This document shows, one piece after another, positions 29,601-38,630 of a DNA stretch of 64,000 nt (the stretch's first letter is position 1; each line of letters opens with the position of its first letter). Both the position numbers and the translations under genes were made by a program. This DNA comes from a virus. The notes beneath the pieces were generated by a model, which searched no databases, was not told the DNA's origin, and saw nothing but the letters and a program-made list of their open reading frames with translations. Where the stretch lies: positions 1-64,000 of IMG/VR virus record IMGVR_UViG_3300030109_006161; one strand, 5' to 3'.

Positions 29601-32600
29601 GGGTCTTTGCCAAATAAATCGTCAAAAATACTCGCCAGCCAGCCAGCCAAAAGATTACTTAGATTTGCTATTTCTTTTAGGAAATCATCATACCATGTCA
29701 TCAATGGCAACGATGCAATAAGAGCTTCAAGTTCGGCTCTAATCCTTACTGCATCACGCAACCAATCACATAGATTGTTTATTTTTCTTATTTTATCATC
29801 AACTATAGCGGCATATTGAGCTTCAGCATCTTGAATATCAATTTGCAAAGTTAAGGGGTTTATAAACGAATCCCTATCTGCACAGTAAGCTTCTAAAGGA
29901 GATATACCACCTTCAGTGCCAACACCATCAGATTGGGCTCCTATCTCTAAGAAAAAATCAGCAATTTTTTGTTCGGTTAGTTCAAACTTATCATATGCGG
30001 TTGGAAATATGACAACTTCTTCTGGGGTAGAATCAGCAAACTGAGAGTAAGTTCTCATGTATTTGAATGACTTTAATGTCTGAGGGTTTCCTAAATTCTC
30101 GTACAAGTGCTCTAATATTTCATTTGGCAACTCACCATCCAGCAAGCGCTGCGCTTCTATTGGCGTTACCATATTTGAAACATCTCTTATGAAGGATCTT
30201 AATTGAGATATTGTTGGTGGCTCTTTTGTAACTTCTTCTATACCACCGACAACCTCTCTTTTGAAATTATATATTCCTACTTTCTCAGCAGCCGCAACTA
30301 AATCTACTTGGTCAACATAGTCACGGATATCAGCTAATCCATAATCATAATGACGAACAGGGTCTGTCAGTTGGTCTGCTTCTGGAGCACATCCTAAAAC
30401 TGCATTCAAAACATCCTTCGCTATACCAGCAACTATAGACTTAAGAAAATTTAATATTATTGTTTCAATAGCTTTTTGGTATATTGATGATTGTTTTGTT
30501 TTTAGCCCAAGCATTCCTGATTTTTTTAACTCAATCTTGACCGGCTTGTCAAGCGTAGTTCGAACTAAATCTTTTGTTACAGGGGGAGCGCCGATCGGAT
30601 CTAAAAATTGATCTTCAATAAGATCACCAAGAACATCTAACGAACAAAATATTTGTTGATTTATTTCTCTTTCGATATCTTGCCTAATTCTGTCTGGGTT
30701 TTCTGAATAAGCTTGTGCGTTAGCTAGAAACCTTTGTTGTTCTGCTGACATAATAGCCTCTTCACGAAGAACTATAATAGCTTGACGAATCATAGACCTT
30801 ACTCTGGTTTTACTATTGAAAGCCTGCCAAAAAGCCAAGGCATACTTAGCAGCTTTAGCTTGACCTGTGTCACAATCTATATTAGAAAGAGTAGAAGCAA
30901 TTTTATATCTTAAGGGTCGCTGAGAAAACAACCTTTCATATAAAACAGCATTCTCTGGTGTTGACAACTGTGTTAGTTTTTGAAATACGTTTTTCCTTCT
31001 TAGGTCTATAAGATTTTTTCTTTCTTCCTGAACTGCACGTTCAACTTCTATGGCATCAACATCTACTTTAGGGTAAGCATATTGAGATAAGAAACTTAAG
31101 ACATCCTGTTTGTTTGATTGAGATTTTACAGTCGCTGACTCGTATATCTCCGTAGAGAATCTTATAAACGAATAACTGGTTGCAGTCAATAAACTAAAAG
31201 CATCCAAAACTCGCACAATCTCTTCGTTGGAGTTTATATAAGCCCTATTACCACACCCATGAGAATAAAAACTTCCGTTTATGCAAATGTGATCTAAAGT
31301 ATAATCATCGCTAAAAAACATTTCAATTCTGTCTTCATCTTGAACTGATATTTGATTATAGTTATAGAACAAAGCTAATAGATCAAAAAATGAATTTAGG
31401 CGGTCTACCTCTTTCTCTAAGTTGATGTTAGAGATAAGTTCGGGGGTAATGTTACTATCAAATAAATCAGCATCATACTCACGCAACATCAAACGAACAT
31501 AAGTCAAGTTTCGCAGCAACTCTTCAACCGTAAAGCTAGCACTAAAGGTGCTTTTGTTTCTAGGTACAGTTGGAGCAAGACTTGGATCACCAATAATTCT
31601 TCGTGCTTTTTGTAATGGCCTTAATTCATATTCTTGATAAGATGGTTGATTATATTCACTTGATTCATCTACAGATAACGACGTTATTCTAAATGCTGGA
31701 ATTTTTATTGCATAAGTCCACCTTGAGCCTGGGCGAGCATCCTTATATGTCATTAGAGGAAATTGGCGAGGAGGCAAACCTATTGAGTTAGATACTGCGC
31801 TTAGATTTTCTTGAGAATATCTTCCGGTGATTTTCAAAATTTCTTTAATGGCTCGGTTTATTATTCTACTATAATTGTTCTTAACTTGGTCTGAAGATTC
31901 AATCCAAATATTATCAATATCTTCTTGTGTTATAGGAGCATCCTCAAAAAGCCTAATATACCTGTCTTCGTCTGATTGTAACTCAAATTCTCTTTTCATT
32001 TTGCGCATTGCGCTCAGTGTACCTATAAGATCATTCGACAATATATTAGTTCGGGCAACAAAATAATAATTATTGTCAGCAGAATTATAGTAAACACGGA
32101 CTGGTTCTGTGCCAGGTTCGCAGTTTTTACGCCAATCATAAAGATCTACATTTGTATCAGAACCAACATAAGTACTAATATCAGGCGGAAGTTCTAATAG
32201 GTCCAAACCTACATCTTCGCTATATTGAGTCTCTGGTAACCCTAAAGATCTTCTCAGTTTGTTTTTGTAAACACGAGAGTGATTCTCTGGTATTGCTATT
32301 AGTTTAGCCAAATCTTGTTCGAGTTCGTATTCTCGTAAATAAAACTCAGGACTTGTCTCAGAGCTATATTTTTCATAGACTCCATTCTCTCTCAACAAGT
32401 TTGCTAAGTTTCTTAGTTCTTGTATGGACTCAGTAACACTAATTGGTTGGGGTTGGGATATTCCATTGACAACAGTAATTTTTCCGTTCTGTGGATACAG
32501 AGCAAAGTATGCTCTCAAGTCTTCCACAGAGACTGAAACATTTTCTAATCCTGAAACCTCTGTGCCAACTCCAGGAAACTTATAAAAATAAAGATAACTT

Positions 32601-32740
32601 TCATGTATGGCATCAATTATAAGTTTACTATTATCATCATCATAAGAATATCCCGCACCACGACGAGCGTTGTCATCAAACCGGTTTGGGTATGGGTTGA
32701 TTATTCTTTTTTGATTTTCTGATAATTTTGAGAAAGTCAT
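26657..32740 (-). CDS. Giant baseplate-associated protein of unknown fold
   Basis: A 2027-residue protein immediately upstream of gp25-like. It is largely helical and charged, with many Arg/Glu heptad stretches, unlike the beta-rich genes downstream. Residues about 1000-1060 include a hydrophobic patch (ALIASLPLMTWYDDF, then LLAGWLASIFDDLFG), but the Asp/Glu content argues against a real transmembrane segment. Near 1230-1330 the sequence turns beta-like (YTGYNLMRPKGGQNGSVKIH). No enzyme motif was recognised. From position it might be a large wedge or hub subunit or a tape-measure-like organiser of the baseplate; neither is demonstrated. Confidence 0.45.
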   Translation of the reverse strand: MTFSKLSENQKRIINPYPNRFDDNARRGAGYSYDDDNSKLIIDAIHESYLYFYKFPGVGTEVSGLENVSVSVEDLRAYFALYPQNGKITVVNGISQPQPISVTESIQELRNLANLLRENGVYEKYSSETSPEFYLREYELEQDLAKLIAIPENHSRVYKNKLRRSLGLPETQYSEDVGLDLLELPPDISTYVGSDTNVDLYDWRKNCEPGTEPVRVYYNSADNNYYFVARTNILSNDLIGTLSAMRKMKREFELQSDEDRYIRLFEDAPITQEDIDNIWIESSDQVKNNYSRIINRAIKEILKITGRYSQENLSAVSNSIGLPPRQFPLMTYKDARPGSRWTYAIKIPAFRITSLSVDESSEYNQPSYQEYELRPLQKARRIIGDPSLAPTVPRNKSTFSASFTVEELLRNLTYVRLMLREYDADLFDSNITPELISNINLEKEVDRLNSFFDLLALFYNYNQISVQDEDRIEMFFSDDYTLDHICINGSFYSHGCGNRAYINSNEEIVRVLDAFSLLTATSYSFIRFSTEIYESATVKSQSNKQDVLSFLSQYAYPKVDVDAIEVERAVQEERKNLIDLRRKNVFQKLTQLSTPENAVLYERLFSQRPLRYKIASTLSNIDCDTGQAKAAKYALAFWQAFNSKTRVRSMIRQAIIVLREEAIMSAEQQRFLANAQAYSENPDRIRQDIEREINQQIFCSLDVLGDLIEDQFLDPIGAPPVTKDLVRTTLDKPVKIELKKSGMLGLKTKQSSIYQKAIETIILNFLKSIVAGIAKDVLNAVLGCAPEADQLTDPVRHYDYGLADIRDYVDQVDLVAAAEKVGIYNFKREVVGGIEEVTKEPPTISQLRSFIRDVSNMVTPIEAQRLLDGELPNEILEHLYENLGNPQTLKSFKYMRTYSQFADSTPEEVVIFPTAYDKFELTEQKIADFFLEIGAQSDGVGTEGGISPLEAYCADRDSFINPLTLQIDIQDAEAQYAAIVDDKIRKINNLCDWLRDAVRIRAELEALIASLPLMTWYDDFLKEIANLSNLLAGWLASIFDDLFGKDPAPESPFEYNMYHTRMGVELFFQIFTSLRKLPVSQVLIDQGGTEPIFITPSNYGSTVSIGNAQTRIRDQENLRVAGVEVPDWVVELFGGDPEEGGTPDSNFGEIGASQVQSHVNSFLTTAAYGPGRLPLPQYRTVTQPHYDVWDVSYYTLRHGPTSLINNIVRDLPENKIDNSENARTAEERDYLSDVSEKVFDYFFDNTNFAPYTSYTGYNLMRPKGGQNGSVKIHYTLPQQNRGILKSEYNFQGTIRKETTNFEPGRNGDRDDVDYAIYVEGISHGIYDIKIDENYDLIMTNRQNNSQLRMPSNHTVDFQNTYGNYSIGMPTSVAAIADDPTSSGSRDIDCVVMNNYRLRVDNTINKEVSIPRAKRTMPQYVTALNREPLEQSDDPCIEAEMLFKAQSAIQVIQTRLQRSLVNMMPLVTVYPSWGSTGTMMMLTDYFTRKIKAELESREILGAFYSSIPVVQEVYPRLNPGDENYEEKFKNNPLITDDNTPEQNMFSIVQSVLHGMMKNLSKFASRHVNRSIFVDGNENFNRYKRMLAKFYRSMDAALDPGAGPGRSQDHFGVPQPQRNSVRTILSSCYTLNDDDEIDDVTELGLKIGTYYFPISFQIASYLIWYDTGIKFAERYSDTYFRFELEIAGSDDNLLTAVKGQLVSKFSSLYTGFPVTVPAYSGDRDITYYNIDQVKAREQYLDTLLSDDDGLTDLGLISINDFLSLRGNELLETFPDTFAVKNLTGRTVQGQVITPDPGTAEAIQRIALDDFAFVAPSLLRLFDPANRRAGEGQFLSQDEYDRAQAAINDPNRVRGPNSLNDDIIYGTTNNIYRFGHYAVTHTIADAVYKIGQGMPGVIESSEDLLRFTPTENSPDIYFEQVSRIYNVFGNYFLGNYGLYLVGLSDDREDPNRYLYYRNNLPISDQYQQAAGGNVGIRDPRTDFFRQKTGKLITRDFFRTGAPERYSTIVRSVADIRTESIELLRLIRSNE

Positions 32741-32748
32741 TGTTTTAC

Positions 32749-33870
32749 CTAGTTTACGTTATTGAATCTACTTCTGAAATCAAAAGCTGCAATTGGATTA
32801 CTTTTACTATAATTCAACTTGTGATAAACAAAGTTTTTTTCCTGAATTGATAAGTTTATTATTTCAATAGGTAGTCTCTTCACTAATAATGATAACTTTG
32901 CAGCAGATGCGGCACCTGCACCAGGGACAAGGGCAGCAACAGCAGAGGTTAGTAACTCTAGTGTAAAAGCGGCTGACCCATGAAGATCTGTTATTAGGTC
33001 CACCAAATTATCCAGGACCTTTGCCAAATCATCTCCCTTAACCATTGGCTGTAAATCACTATCATTATTACCAGCAATAATATCAATTCCTTGAATGTTA
33101 TCACCAATAAACATTCCAGAGGCTCCGTTATATGTGTCAGTGCTAGTTACAAGTTTGATACCTTCACGTCCTATAATACGAACTGAATCTGCCTTGATTG
33201 CTATAGCAGACCTGTTCGTTAGGCTACCCACTTTTCCTTTTGCTAGTCCAAAATATTCTTTGGAGTCGATGTCCGCACGCTGTGAGATATAAATACGGGC
33301 TGCATCTAATTGAGGATCTTTGTTAGTAAGAACTCGCTGACCCTTTGGTCCGACTTCCCTAGCTAATATACCAGATAAACCAGCTATTATATCAATACAA
33401 CCAACATGAGTATTTGGCTTAGACCCTTTACCCTTTTCCATGGTGCTAGGTCTGTCCTTGCCCATAATAATGATTGTGTTATGTTGTCCTTTTATAACAT
33501 TTTCGGTGCTTGCCACATTATAATCAGGGTTAGGTTCAATTATAGGCTGTTGGTTGTACCCAGAATGAGTTCTTCCTTCACGGACCCCCAAATCTTCTTT
33601 AAGTGCTTTTTTTGCACCACTAAGCAATGAGTTGGTGATGGTTGGTCTGGTCGGTCCTGATCCTGGGAGCGGTTGCGGCGCTCTTTTTCTGACAGGAGCA
33701 GTTGGCGTTCTCTGAAAAGACAAGTTGCCAGCTTCATCGTTAGAATATTTATTTGCTAACTCCTCAGCACGAGCACTTATTTCAGCCTCTGATGCCTCCG
33801 GGTTATTTACAAACTCCCTCATGAAGTCATTAAGTTCCTCCTGAGTTAGTTCCTGAGGTCCATTACTCAT
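32749..33870 (-). CDS. Putative baseplate spike-associated beta protein
   Basis: Residues about 115-280 form a beta-rich region with two copies of an IDIIAG strand. One is in HVGCIDIIAGLSG, the other in NIQGIDIIAGNNDSDLQPMV, and between them lies the alternating strand IAIKADSVRIIGREGIKLVT. This resembles the stacked strands of spike or gpV-like baseplate proteins. The N-terminal 100 residues are acidic and low-complexity (TQEELNDFMREF). I chose the ATG at 33870, which overlaps the previous stop (TAATG) and has GGAGG eight bases upstream; an upstream ATG adds six codons inside the M23 gene. Confidence 0.5.
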   Translation of the reverse strand: MSNGPQELTQEELNDFMREFVNNPEASEAEISARAEELANKYSNDEAGNLSFQRTPTAPVRKRAPQPLPGSGPTRPTITNSLLSGAKKALKEDLGVREGRTHSGYNQQPIIEPNPDYNVASTENVIKGQHNTIIIMGKDRPSTMEKGKGSKPNTHVGCIDIIAGLSGILAREVGPKGQRVLTNKDPQLDAARIYISQRADIDSKEYFGLAKGKVGSLTNRSAIAIKADSVRIIGREGIKLVTSTDTYNGASGMFIGDNIQGIDIIAGNNDSDLQPMVKGDDLAKVLDNLVDLITDLHGSAAFTLELLTSAVAALVPGAGAASAAKLSLLVKRLPIEIINLSIQEKNFVYHKLNYSKSNPIAAFDFRSRFNNVN

Positions 33871-35072
33871 TAGAGAACCCTCCACCACTTCATTTGCATG
33901 AATTGTTTTGGATCTATATAACTAGACTTATCACTTGGACTTCCAGTAATCCACTCAAAGTGTAAATGTGGGGCGGTTATACGACCTGAGCCGGCAGATA
34001 TTCCCAGCAGTGAGCCTCTAAATACTTTTTGACCTGCTTTTACCAGCGGGATTCTCTCTGGATCTTGAAGGTGGCAATACCTTAGATAAAATGTTTGAGG
34101 ATCCGTACCTGGACCATATTGACTGTAGGCATCATACTTAACCAAAACATAATTACCCCAACCTGATTGATATTTGATAGCTTCGACTGTTCCATCAAAA
34201 CAGGAAATAATAAGATTACCTAACTTAGCCCTCATGTCAACGCCTCGATGCATTGCAGTCTTTGCTTCTGATTCACCTCTTGCTCTGAGCGTTCTCATGC
34301 CAAAGGCAGATCCATAAACTTTACTATTTGTTATAACAGGCCATTTTGGAGATTCTCCTGGGGAAGATACTCCAGCCTCGGATAAGGGGCTTCCAGATTC
34401 AGGGTTAGTAAATTCTAATTTTTTAACAATTCCACAATCTTCAATCGCAATTTGTTGACCGGGCTCAGGAAGAGGGGGCAATGATAAGATGCACTTATCT
34501 CCAAAAGTTTCCTCTATATATCCCCCGGAATTACGCCAAACTTGAACTACTCTACCCACCTCTGAATTACTAGAAAATTGTGTAGCAGGGTTATTAAATT
34601 CAACGGATACCAAGGTACCAAATTTTAGTAGTTGTGACCCCTCCGATACATTGTGTACTACTAGTGGGTGAAAACCTGTCGCTGGGTCATTCTCATCATT
34701 CGGGACTGGTATCCAAAAATGACGTGGATCTGAAAGAACTCTAACCCTAACCAGTTGGATATTTTTACTGGGGTCATCTTTTTTGATAACATCAACCAGC
34801 GGAGAGCGAAGTTCATCGACTGCAACTACAACAGCATATTTTGCGACTTTCAATTCAGCAGTTATATTAGGAGTATAATTTTTCTGTATTATATGCCGAA
34901 GAGCCTCAATCGGGCTTGTTATATCTGCATCATAAAATTCAGTACCTATTGCAGGACCAGTTTCAGTTTCCTCTAGAAAATGCTTGATGCCCTCTTTAGA
35001 TATCACATCTTTTTTATAAGAAGATTGCATTTTTTCAAGATTTTTAGTTATTGCTTTACCTAAGGTACTCAT
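33870..35072 (-). CDS. Baseplate hub protein with M23 (LytM-type) peptidase domain
   Basis: A 400-residue tail-associated peptidoglycan peptidase. Residues about 80-215 look like an OB-fold tail-lysin domain with a conserved RVRVLSDPRHFWIPVP stretch. Residues about 245-390 are an M23 zinc endopeptidase with all expected ligands: HRGVD (H275, D279), a lone H334 in YCHLQDP, and HLH (H369, H371). M23 enzymes cut peptide bridges in cell walls. Joined to a hub domain and lying next to the spike-like gene, it probably opens the wall during DNA injection. Stop overlaps the next start (TAATG). There is no signal peptide. Confidence 0.85.
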   Translation of the reverse strand: MSTLGKAITKNLEKMQSSYKKDVISKEGIKHFLEETETGPAIGTEFYDADITSPIEALRHIIQKNYTPNITAELKVAKYAVVVAVDELRSPLVDVIKKDDPSKNIQLVRVRVLSDPRHFWIPVPNDENDPATGFHPLVVHNVSEGSQLLKFGTLVSVEFNNPATQFSSNSEVGRVVQVWRNSGGYIEETFGDKCILSLPPLPEPGQQIAIEDCGIVKKLEFTNPESGSPLSEAGVSSPGESPKWPVITNSKVYGSAFGMRTLRARGESEAKTAMHRGVDMRAKLGNLIISCFDGTVEAIKYQSGWGNYVLVKYDAYSQYGPGTDPQTFYLRYCHLQDPERIPLVKAGQKVFRGSLLGISAGSGRITAPHLHFEWITGSPSDKSSYIDPKQFMQMKWWRVL

Positions 35073-35073
35073 A

Positions 35074-35364
35074 TTATTCGTCCTTCAGTATATCGAACAA
35101 CTGGTTTTTGTCATCATCTGATAAACCAGTTTGGGATGAACTATGATCTTTCTTGTAAACTAAGTTAGCTAGCTTCACTAACTGTTCGTTGCTTCTCTGT
35201 AGTGTTTCTACAAATTTTGCTGCGGTGGCACCAGAGTCTGAGTATCTTTCTCTGGATACGTTCATGTACTCTTTTAAGTTATCAAGCAACAACTCTGTCT
35301 CTTGGCGATCCTTATGGATATTCTCAAGAGCTTGTTCTATTAGGGCATTAAGGTCTTTTTTCAT
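35074..35364 (-). CDS. Small coiled-coil protein
   Basis: A 96-residue, highly charged helical protein with heptad-like leucines (LNALIEQALENIHKDRQETE) and a second helix FVETLQRSNEQLVKLANLVY. The C-terminus is acidic. It lies between the late sigma factor gene and the hub gene, both within 16 bases. No ribosome binding site is evident in the 15-base gap upstream, which reads CCCTCTATTTATTGT. The function is not known; a chaperone, adaptor or minor structural part of the baseplate would fit the position. Confidence 0.5.
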   Translation of the reverse strand: MKKDLNALIEQALENIHKDRQETELLLDNLKEYMNVSRERYSDSGATAAKFVETLQRSNEQLVKLANLVYKKDHSSSQTGLSDDDKNQLFDILKDE

Positions 35365-35379
35365 ACAATAAATAGAGGG

Positions 35380-36066
35380 CTAGTTAAATTCTCCTTCGTT
35401 CCATTTCTTTTTGAAAATTTTATATCTTTCCCTCATTTTATTCAAAGCACTAACTATTTGCTTTGTATTGAGACCGGTTATCTCCCTCATGTATAGATAA
35501 ATTGCCTTTTTATTGAAAATTTCTATCTGCTCTATGTTTTCCATCAAAGTAATAACAGCGTTGAGAACCTTCTCCTCGTTTGGCTTCAGTTTAAGTTTTT
35601 GCCATCCACTGACTTCGCCAAGAAGTGATTCCCAAAATTGACGTTCTTCGATTCCCATCTCTAGATCTACTGTATTATTTTGATCTATTATTTCAACTTC
35701 CCTGATCATTGAATCATAAGGGATTTCTCTTTTGTTCTTTTTAGTTTGTTTCTTAGCCTTATGAGTAAACCAGTTTTTTGTTACTACTGAAAAATACGAA
35801 AAAGCTTTCTTATTTTTTGAGGGGTCAAACTTACTGAGAATTGTTGTGAGCCATATTTTACAGTCGTCTTTATGATGTTCTACATTCTCCAAAGATGTAA
35901 ACTTATAAGTGTAAACAATCTTATTAACAAGCTCATCAAATGCTGGCTGGATGTGTTCTATATAAAGTTCTGATCTTATGCTCGTATCCTCTGTGGCACA
36001 GTAATTTATTATTGCTTCTTCCGTCTTTTCTGTAAAATAATAATTCTTTTTCTTCGTTCTACTCAT
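35380..36066 (-). CDS. Late-transcription sigma factor, T4 gp55-like
   Basis: A 228-residue reduced sigma factor. Residues about 10-105 follow the gp55 layout: an N-terminal helix FTEKTEEAIINYCA, a middle helix DELVNKIVYTYKF, and then DCKIWLTTILSKFDPSK leading to AFSYFSVVTKNWFTHKAKK, which corresponds to region 2 (core binding and -10 recognition). The lysine run after it (KKQTKKNKR) is typical. Residues 150-225 are helical and may hold the clamp-contacting part. gp55-like factors direct host RNA polymerase to phage late promoters. The ATG overlaps the preceding stop by 8 bases with GGAG upstream. Confidence 0.75.
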   Translation of the reverse strand: MSRTKKKNYYFTEKTEEAIINYCATEDTSIRSELYIEHIQPAFDELVNKIVYTYKFTSLENVEHHKDDCKIWLTTILSKFDPSKNKKAFSYFSVVTKNWFTHKAKKQTKKNKREIPYDSMIREVEIIDQNNTVDLEMGIEERQFWESLLGEVSGWQKLKLKPNEEKVLNAVITLMENIEQIEIFNKKAIYLYMREITGLNTKQIVSALNKMRERYKIFKKKWNEGEFN

Positions 36067-36358
36067 CAGGTAACTCCGTACCTGATAACTGATTGCTATT
36101 GATAAATTCCTCTATCATATTAGCAGTGCCTGTTGTGTGTTTCATAAGTGACTCCAAGACTGGTTCTCCAAAAAATATATCTCTATTGTAAACATCCTCT
36201 AAATGTTCTTCATATTCTGCTAGTGAAAATAGTAGTTCTTTAGTATCATCACCAATATGAGATAGATAATTTAAAAGCTTCTTGCAATACCAAGCTAAGA
36301 CGCCATTCGCAATTATAGATATAACTAAAAATATACAAAGTAACCAAGTGCTTATCAT
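36059..36358 (-). CDS. Small membrane-anchored phage protein
   Basis: A 99-residue protein with one N-terminal membrane segment (residues 3-23, WLLCIFLVISIIANGVLAW) and a cytoplasmic-type charged tail. The tail contains a helix with VLESLMKHTTGTANMIEEFI. Similar small proteins of unknown function recur in T4-like marine phages. It overlaps the zinc-ribbon gene before it by 4 bases (ATGA) and the sigma factor gene after it by 8 bases, so the three genes are probably one translational unit. Function not assigned. Confidence 0.55.
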   Translation of the reverse strand: MISTWLLCIFLVISIIANGVLAWYCKKLLNYLSHIGDDTKELLFSLAEYEEHLEDVYNRDIFFGEPVLESLMKHTTGTANMIEEFINSNQLSGTELPDE

Positions 36359-36615
36359 TTTTTATAAACTTTCTTACTCAATTTCTTCTTGTACTCTTTT
36401 AATTCACTTTTGCCGTCTTCTATAGCTGTTTGAACTTTAGTACCTACCTTCTCTTTGTTATTATAACATTTTTTTGTCACTCGTAAAACATTAGATAAAT
36501 TTTTCTTGATATTCTGCGATTTGCAGAAAGTACATTGTATATTTTTTTCTTTGTATGAGTGCCGAATATCAAAATTTTCTTCACACTCTAAACAAGTATA
36601 ATTGTATAGGGGCAC
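36355..36615 (-). CDS. FmdB-type zinc-ribbon protein
   Basis: An 86-residue protein. The N-terminal PLYNYTCLECEENFDI matches the start of FmdB zinc-ribbon proteins, and four cysteines (C8, C11, C28, C31) would hold one zinc. The C-terminal half is a lysine-rich helix. The start codon is GTG, overlapping the preceding stop (TAGTG). FmdB-like proteins are often treated as regulators, but the biochemical role is not settled. It lies just upstream of the small membrane protein and sigma factor genes, so a part in phage transcription is possible but not shown. Confidence 0.72.
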   Translation of the reverse strand: MPLYNYTCLECEENFDIRHSYKEKNIQCTFCKSQNIKKNLSNVLRVTKKCYNNKEKVGTKVQTAIEDGKSELKEYKKKLSKKVYKK

Positions 36616-36809
36616 TATTCTGTTGCTACTTCAAAACCTTGATTAGCTTGAGTGTCACCAAAAGATGGTGGATTTGTTACAACCACCTCGCCTGTTTCAT
36701 TGATTTCTAAATTCCAATCAGATAAAAGCTCGGTAATATCAGATTCCTCAGCTAAGCATTTCTGCAAAGTCATCAAAAGAGCGCCAATTGCTTGATTAGA
36801 TAGTTTCAT
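36615..36809 (-). CDS. Small hypothetical protein
   Basis: A 64-residue acidic protein with an N-terminal helix ([16 protein letters not shown]) and a short strand pair ([15 protein letters not shown]). Its start lies 14 bases inside the end of the GDP-mannose dehydratase gene and has a strong AAGGAG site seven bases upstream, which supports it as a real gene. No known family. It ends the glycan cassette side and begins the group that contains the zinc-ribbon and sigma genes. Confidence 0.5.
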   Translation of the reverse strand: MKLSNQAIGALLMTLQKCLAEESDITELLSDWNLEINETGEVVVTNPPSFGDTQANQGFEVATE

Positions 36810-37767
36810 TTATTTTCTCCTTATCCTTATCATACATAAGTTTTGCTAATTGTTTAAATGTAGTTTCAGGTTCCCATCCTAATATTTCTTTAGCCTTAGT
36901 TGAGTCACCTAGAAGATAGGGCACTTCATGGGGTCGAAATAATCTAGGGTCAATCTCTACATATTTATCAATATCTAAACCAGCATATTCGAAAACAACT
37001 TTTAAAAATTCAGATACTGTGTGAGTTTCTCCTGTAGCGATAACAAAATCGTCAGGCTCCTCCTGCTGGAGCATAAGCCACATGGCTTTTACATAGTCTC
37101 CTGCAAAACCCCAATCTCTGTGGGCTTCAAGATTTCCAAGACGAAGTTTATCTTGCAATCCATGTTTTATTCTAGCGGCGGCGAGGGTTATCTTCCTTGT
37201 TACAAATGTTTCTCCACGGCGAGGAGATTCATGGTTGAATAAAATACCACTGCAAGCAAAAAGTCCATATGATTCTCGATAGTTCCTTACTAAATTATGA
37301 GCGAACAGTTTAGCACAAGCATATGGGGATGCTGGTGTCATGCGAGATGTTTCCGTGAATGGGTATTCCTCACTGTCACCATACATTTCCGAGGATGATG
37401 CTTGGTATAATTTACACTCTGGTCTAATAGTCCTTATAGCCTCAAGGATTCTCAATGTTCCCATAGCGATACCATCCACTGTATTCTCGGGAATATCAAA
37501 AGAAACCCTAACATGAGACTGAGCGCCCAGGTTGTAAAACTCATCTGGTTCATAATTTATAAGAAGTCGATATAATGAACCAACATCATTTAGATCATAA
37601 TATTCTAGTATAAAATTTTCGTTATCGTATATATGATCAATACGATCCGTACAAATCATAGAGGTGCGACGTTTAGCGCCAATAACTCTATACCCTTTTT
37701 CTAAAAGAAGTTCTGCTAAATACGAACCGTCTTGTCCGGTAACCCCAGTAACAATAGCTGTTTTCAT
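36796..37767 (-). CDS. gmd: GDP-mannose 4,6-dehydratase
   Basis: A 323-residue short-chain dehydrogenase/reductase that turns GDP-D-mannose into GDP-4-keto-6-deoxymannose, first step towards GDP-L-fucose. The Rossmann motif [20 protein letters not shown] is at residues 7-26, the catalytic SSSEMYG is at 124-130 and Y149-x3-K153 (YACAK) completes the active site. 'NLGAQSHV' and '[16 protein letters not shown]' are typical of GMD. Length is slightly below the E. coli enzyme (373) but complete. ATGA overlap with the upstream epimerase gene and AGGA six bases before the ATG. GDP-fucose synthase lies two genes upstream. Confidence 0.93.
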   Translation of the reverse strand: MKTAIVTGVTGQDGSYLAELLLEKGYRVIGAKRRTSMICTDRIDHIYDNENFILEYYDLNDVGSLYRLLINYEPDEFYNLGAQSHVRVSFDIPENTVDGIAMGTLRILEAIRTIRPECKLYQASSSEMYGDSEEYPFTETSRMTPASPYACAKLFAHNLVRNYRESYGLFACSGILFNHESPRRGETFVTRKITLAAARIKHGLQDKLRLGNLEAHRDWGFAGDYVKAMWLMLQQEEPDDFVIATGETHTVSEFLKVVFEYAGLDIDKYVEIDPRLFRPHEVPYLLGDSTKAKEILGWEPETTFKQLAKLMYDKDKEKINETI

Positions 37768-38630
37768 TGTAGTTCCTTTTTCAGGTTCTCAAAACATTCA
37801 GCAATACCTTGCCTAATGTCTATTTTAGCATTCCATCCTAGATTATTTAATGGCTCAATATCTGCCTGAGTGAAGAGAATATCCCCCGGTCGATCTGGAA
37901 CATATTCAAATTCAATGTCTGGAAAGTATTCTAGTACTATTTTCTTTATCTCATTTAGTGATATGTTTTTTCCGGTACCAATATCAAAATATTGTCCGTG
38001 AAAATCTGCTTCTGATTGCATTGCAAAGATATTGGCGCTAACCACATCTCTTACATTCACCATATCCCTTCTTTGTTCTCCGTCGCCAGTAATAAATGGA
38101 TTCTTTCCGTCCCTAATATATTGCATATAGTTCGAAATAGCTGTCGCATATGGACCTAGTGCCGACTGATCTGGAGAGTATACATTAAAGTATCTTAAAG
38201 TAACAGTATCAATATTAAATACTTTTGCATACAGCAAACATTCCATTTCAGACACTAACTTCTGGAGTCCGTATGGGCTGTTTGGACTCTTACCATCGCC
38301 AACTACAGAAGATGAACCAGAGTAAATAACCCTTTTTGCTTTGACTTTGTTTGCAAAATCAAGAACTTTAGTAGTAGCCAGAACATTATTTGTCATGGTT
38401 TCTACAGGGTATTCCATACTATAAGCTACCCTTGGGATGCACGCCATATGGAAAATAACTTCTGGTTTAAATAATTCATAGGATTTATCCTTCTGGAACA
38501 CTGTAAGAAGATCTTGACTTGGATCATTCTTGTAGTCTATTCCTATAACCTCATGTCCTTGGTCTCTCAACTCCCTACACAGGTGAGTACCAATATAACC
38601 TTGGTGACCTGTAACTAAACATCTAGTCAT
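37764..38630 (-). CDS. NAD-dependent epimerase/dehydratase (GalE/WcaG-like SDR)
   Basis: A 288-residue extended SDR. Residues 6-14 give the cofactor loop TGHQGYIG, residues 103-111 YSGSSSVVG hold the catalytic serine, and Y120-x3-K124 (YGLQK) the Tyr/Lys pair. It is shorter than classical UDP-glucose 4-epimerase (about 338). It acts on a nucleotide sugar, probably UDP- or GDP-linked; the exact substrate cannot be read. The gene lies between GDP-mannose dehydratase and GDP-fucose synthase with ATGA-type overlaps on one side and an 8-base overlap on the other. It has a good AGAGG site. Confidence 0.75.
   Translation of the reverse strand: MTRCLVTGHQGYIGTHLCRELRDQGHEVIGIDYKNDPSQDLLTVFQKDKSYELFKPEVIFHMACIPRVAYSMEYPVETMTNNVLATTKVLDFANKVKAKRVIYSGSSSVVGDGKSPNSPYGLQKLVSEMECLLYAKVFNIDTVTLRYFNVYSPDQSALGPYATAISNYMQYIRDGKNPFITGDGEQRRDMVNVRDVVSANIFAMQSEADFHGQYFDIGTGKNISLNEIKKIVLEYFPDIEFEYVPDRPGDILFTQADIEPLNNLGWNAKIDIRQGIAECFENLKKELQ

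Noticed and set aside
29300-29700. Transmembrane segment in the 2027-residue protein
   Set aside because: The hydrophobic stretches are short and broken by Asp/Glu/Lys, more like amphipathic helices.
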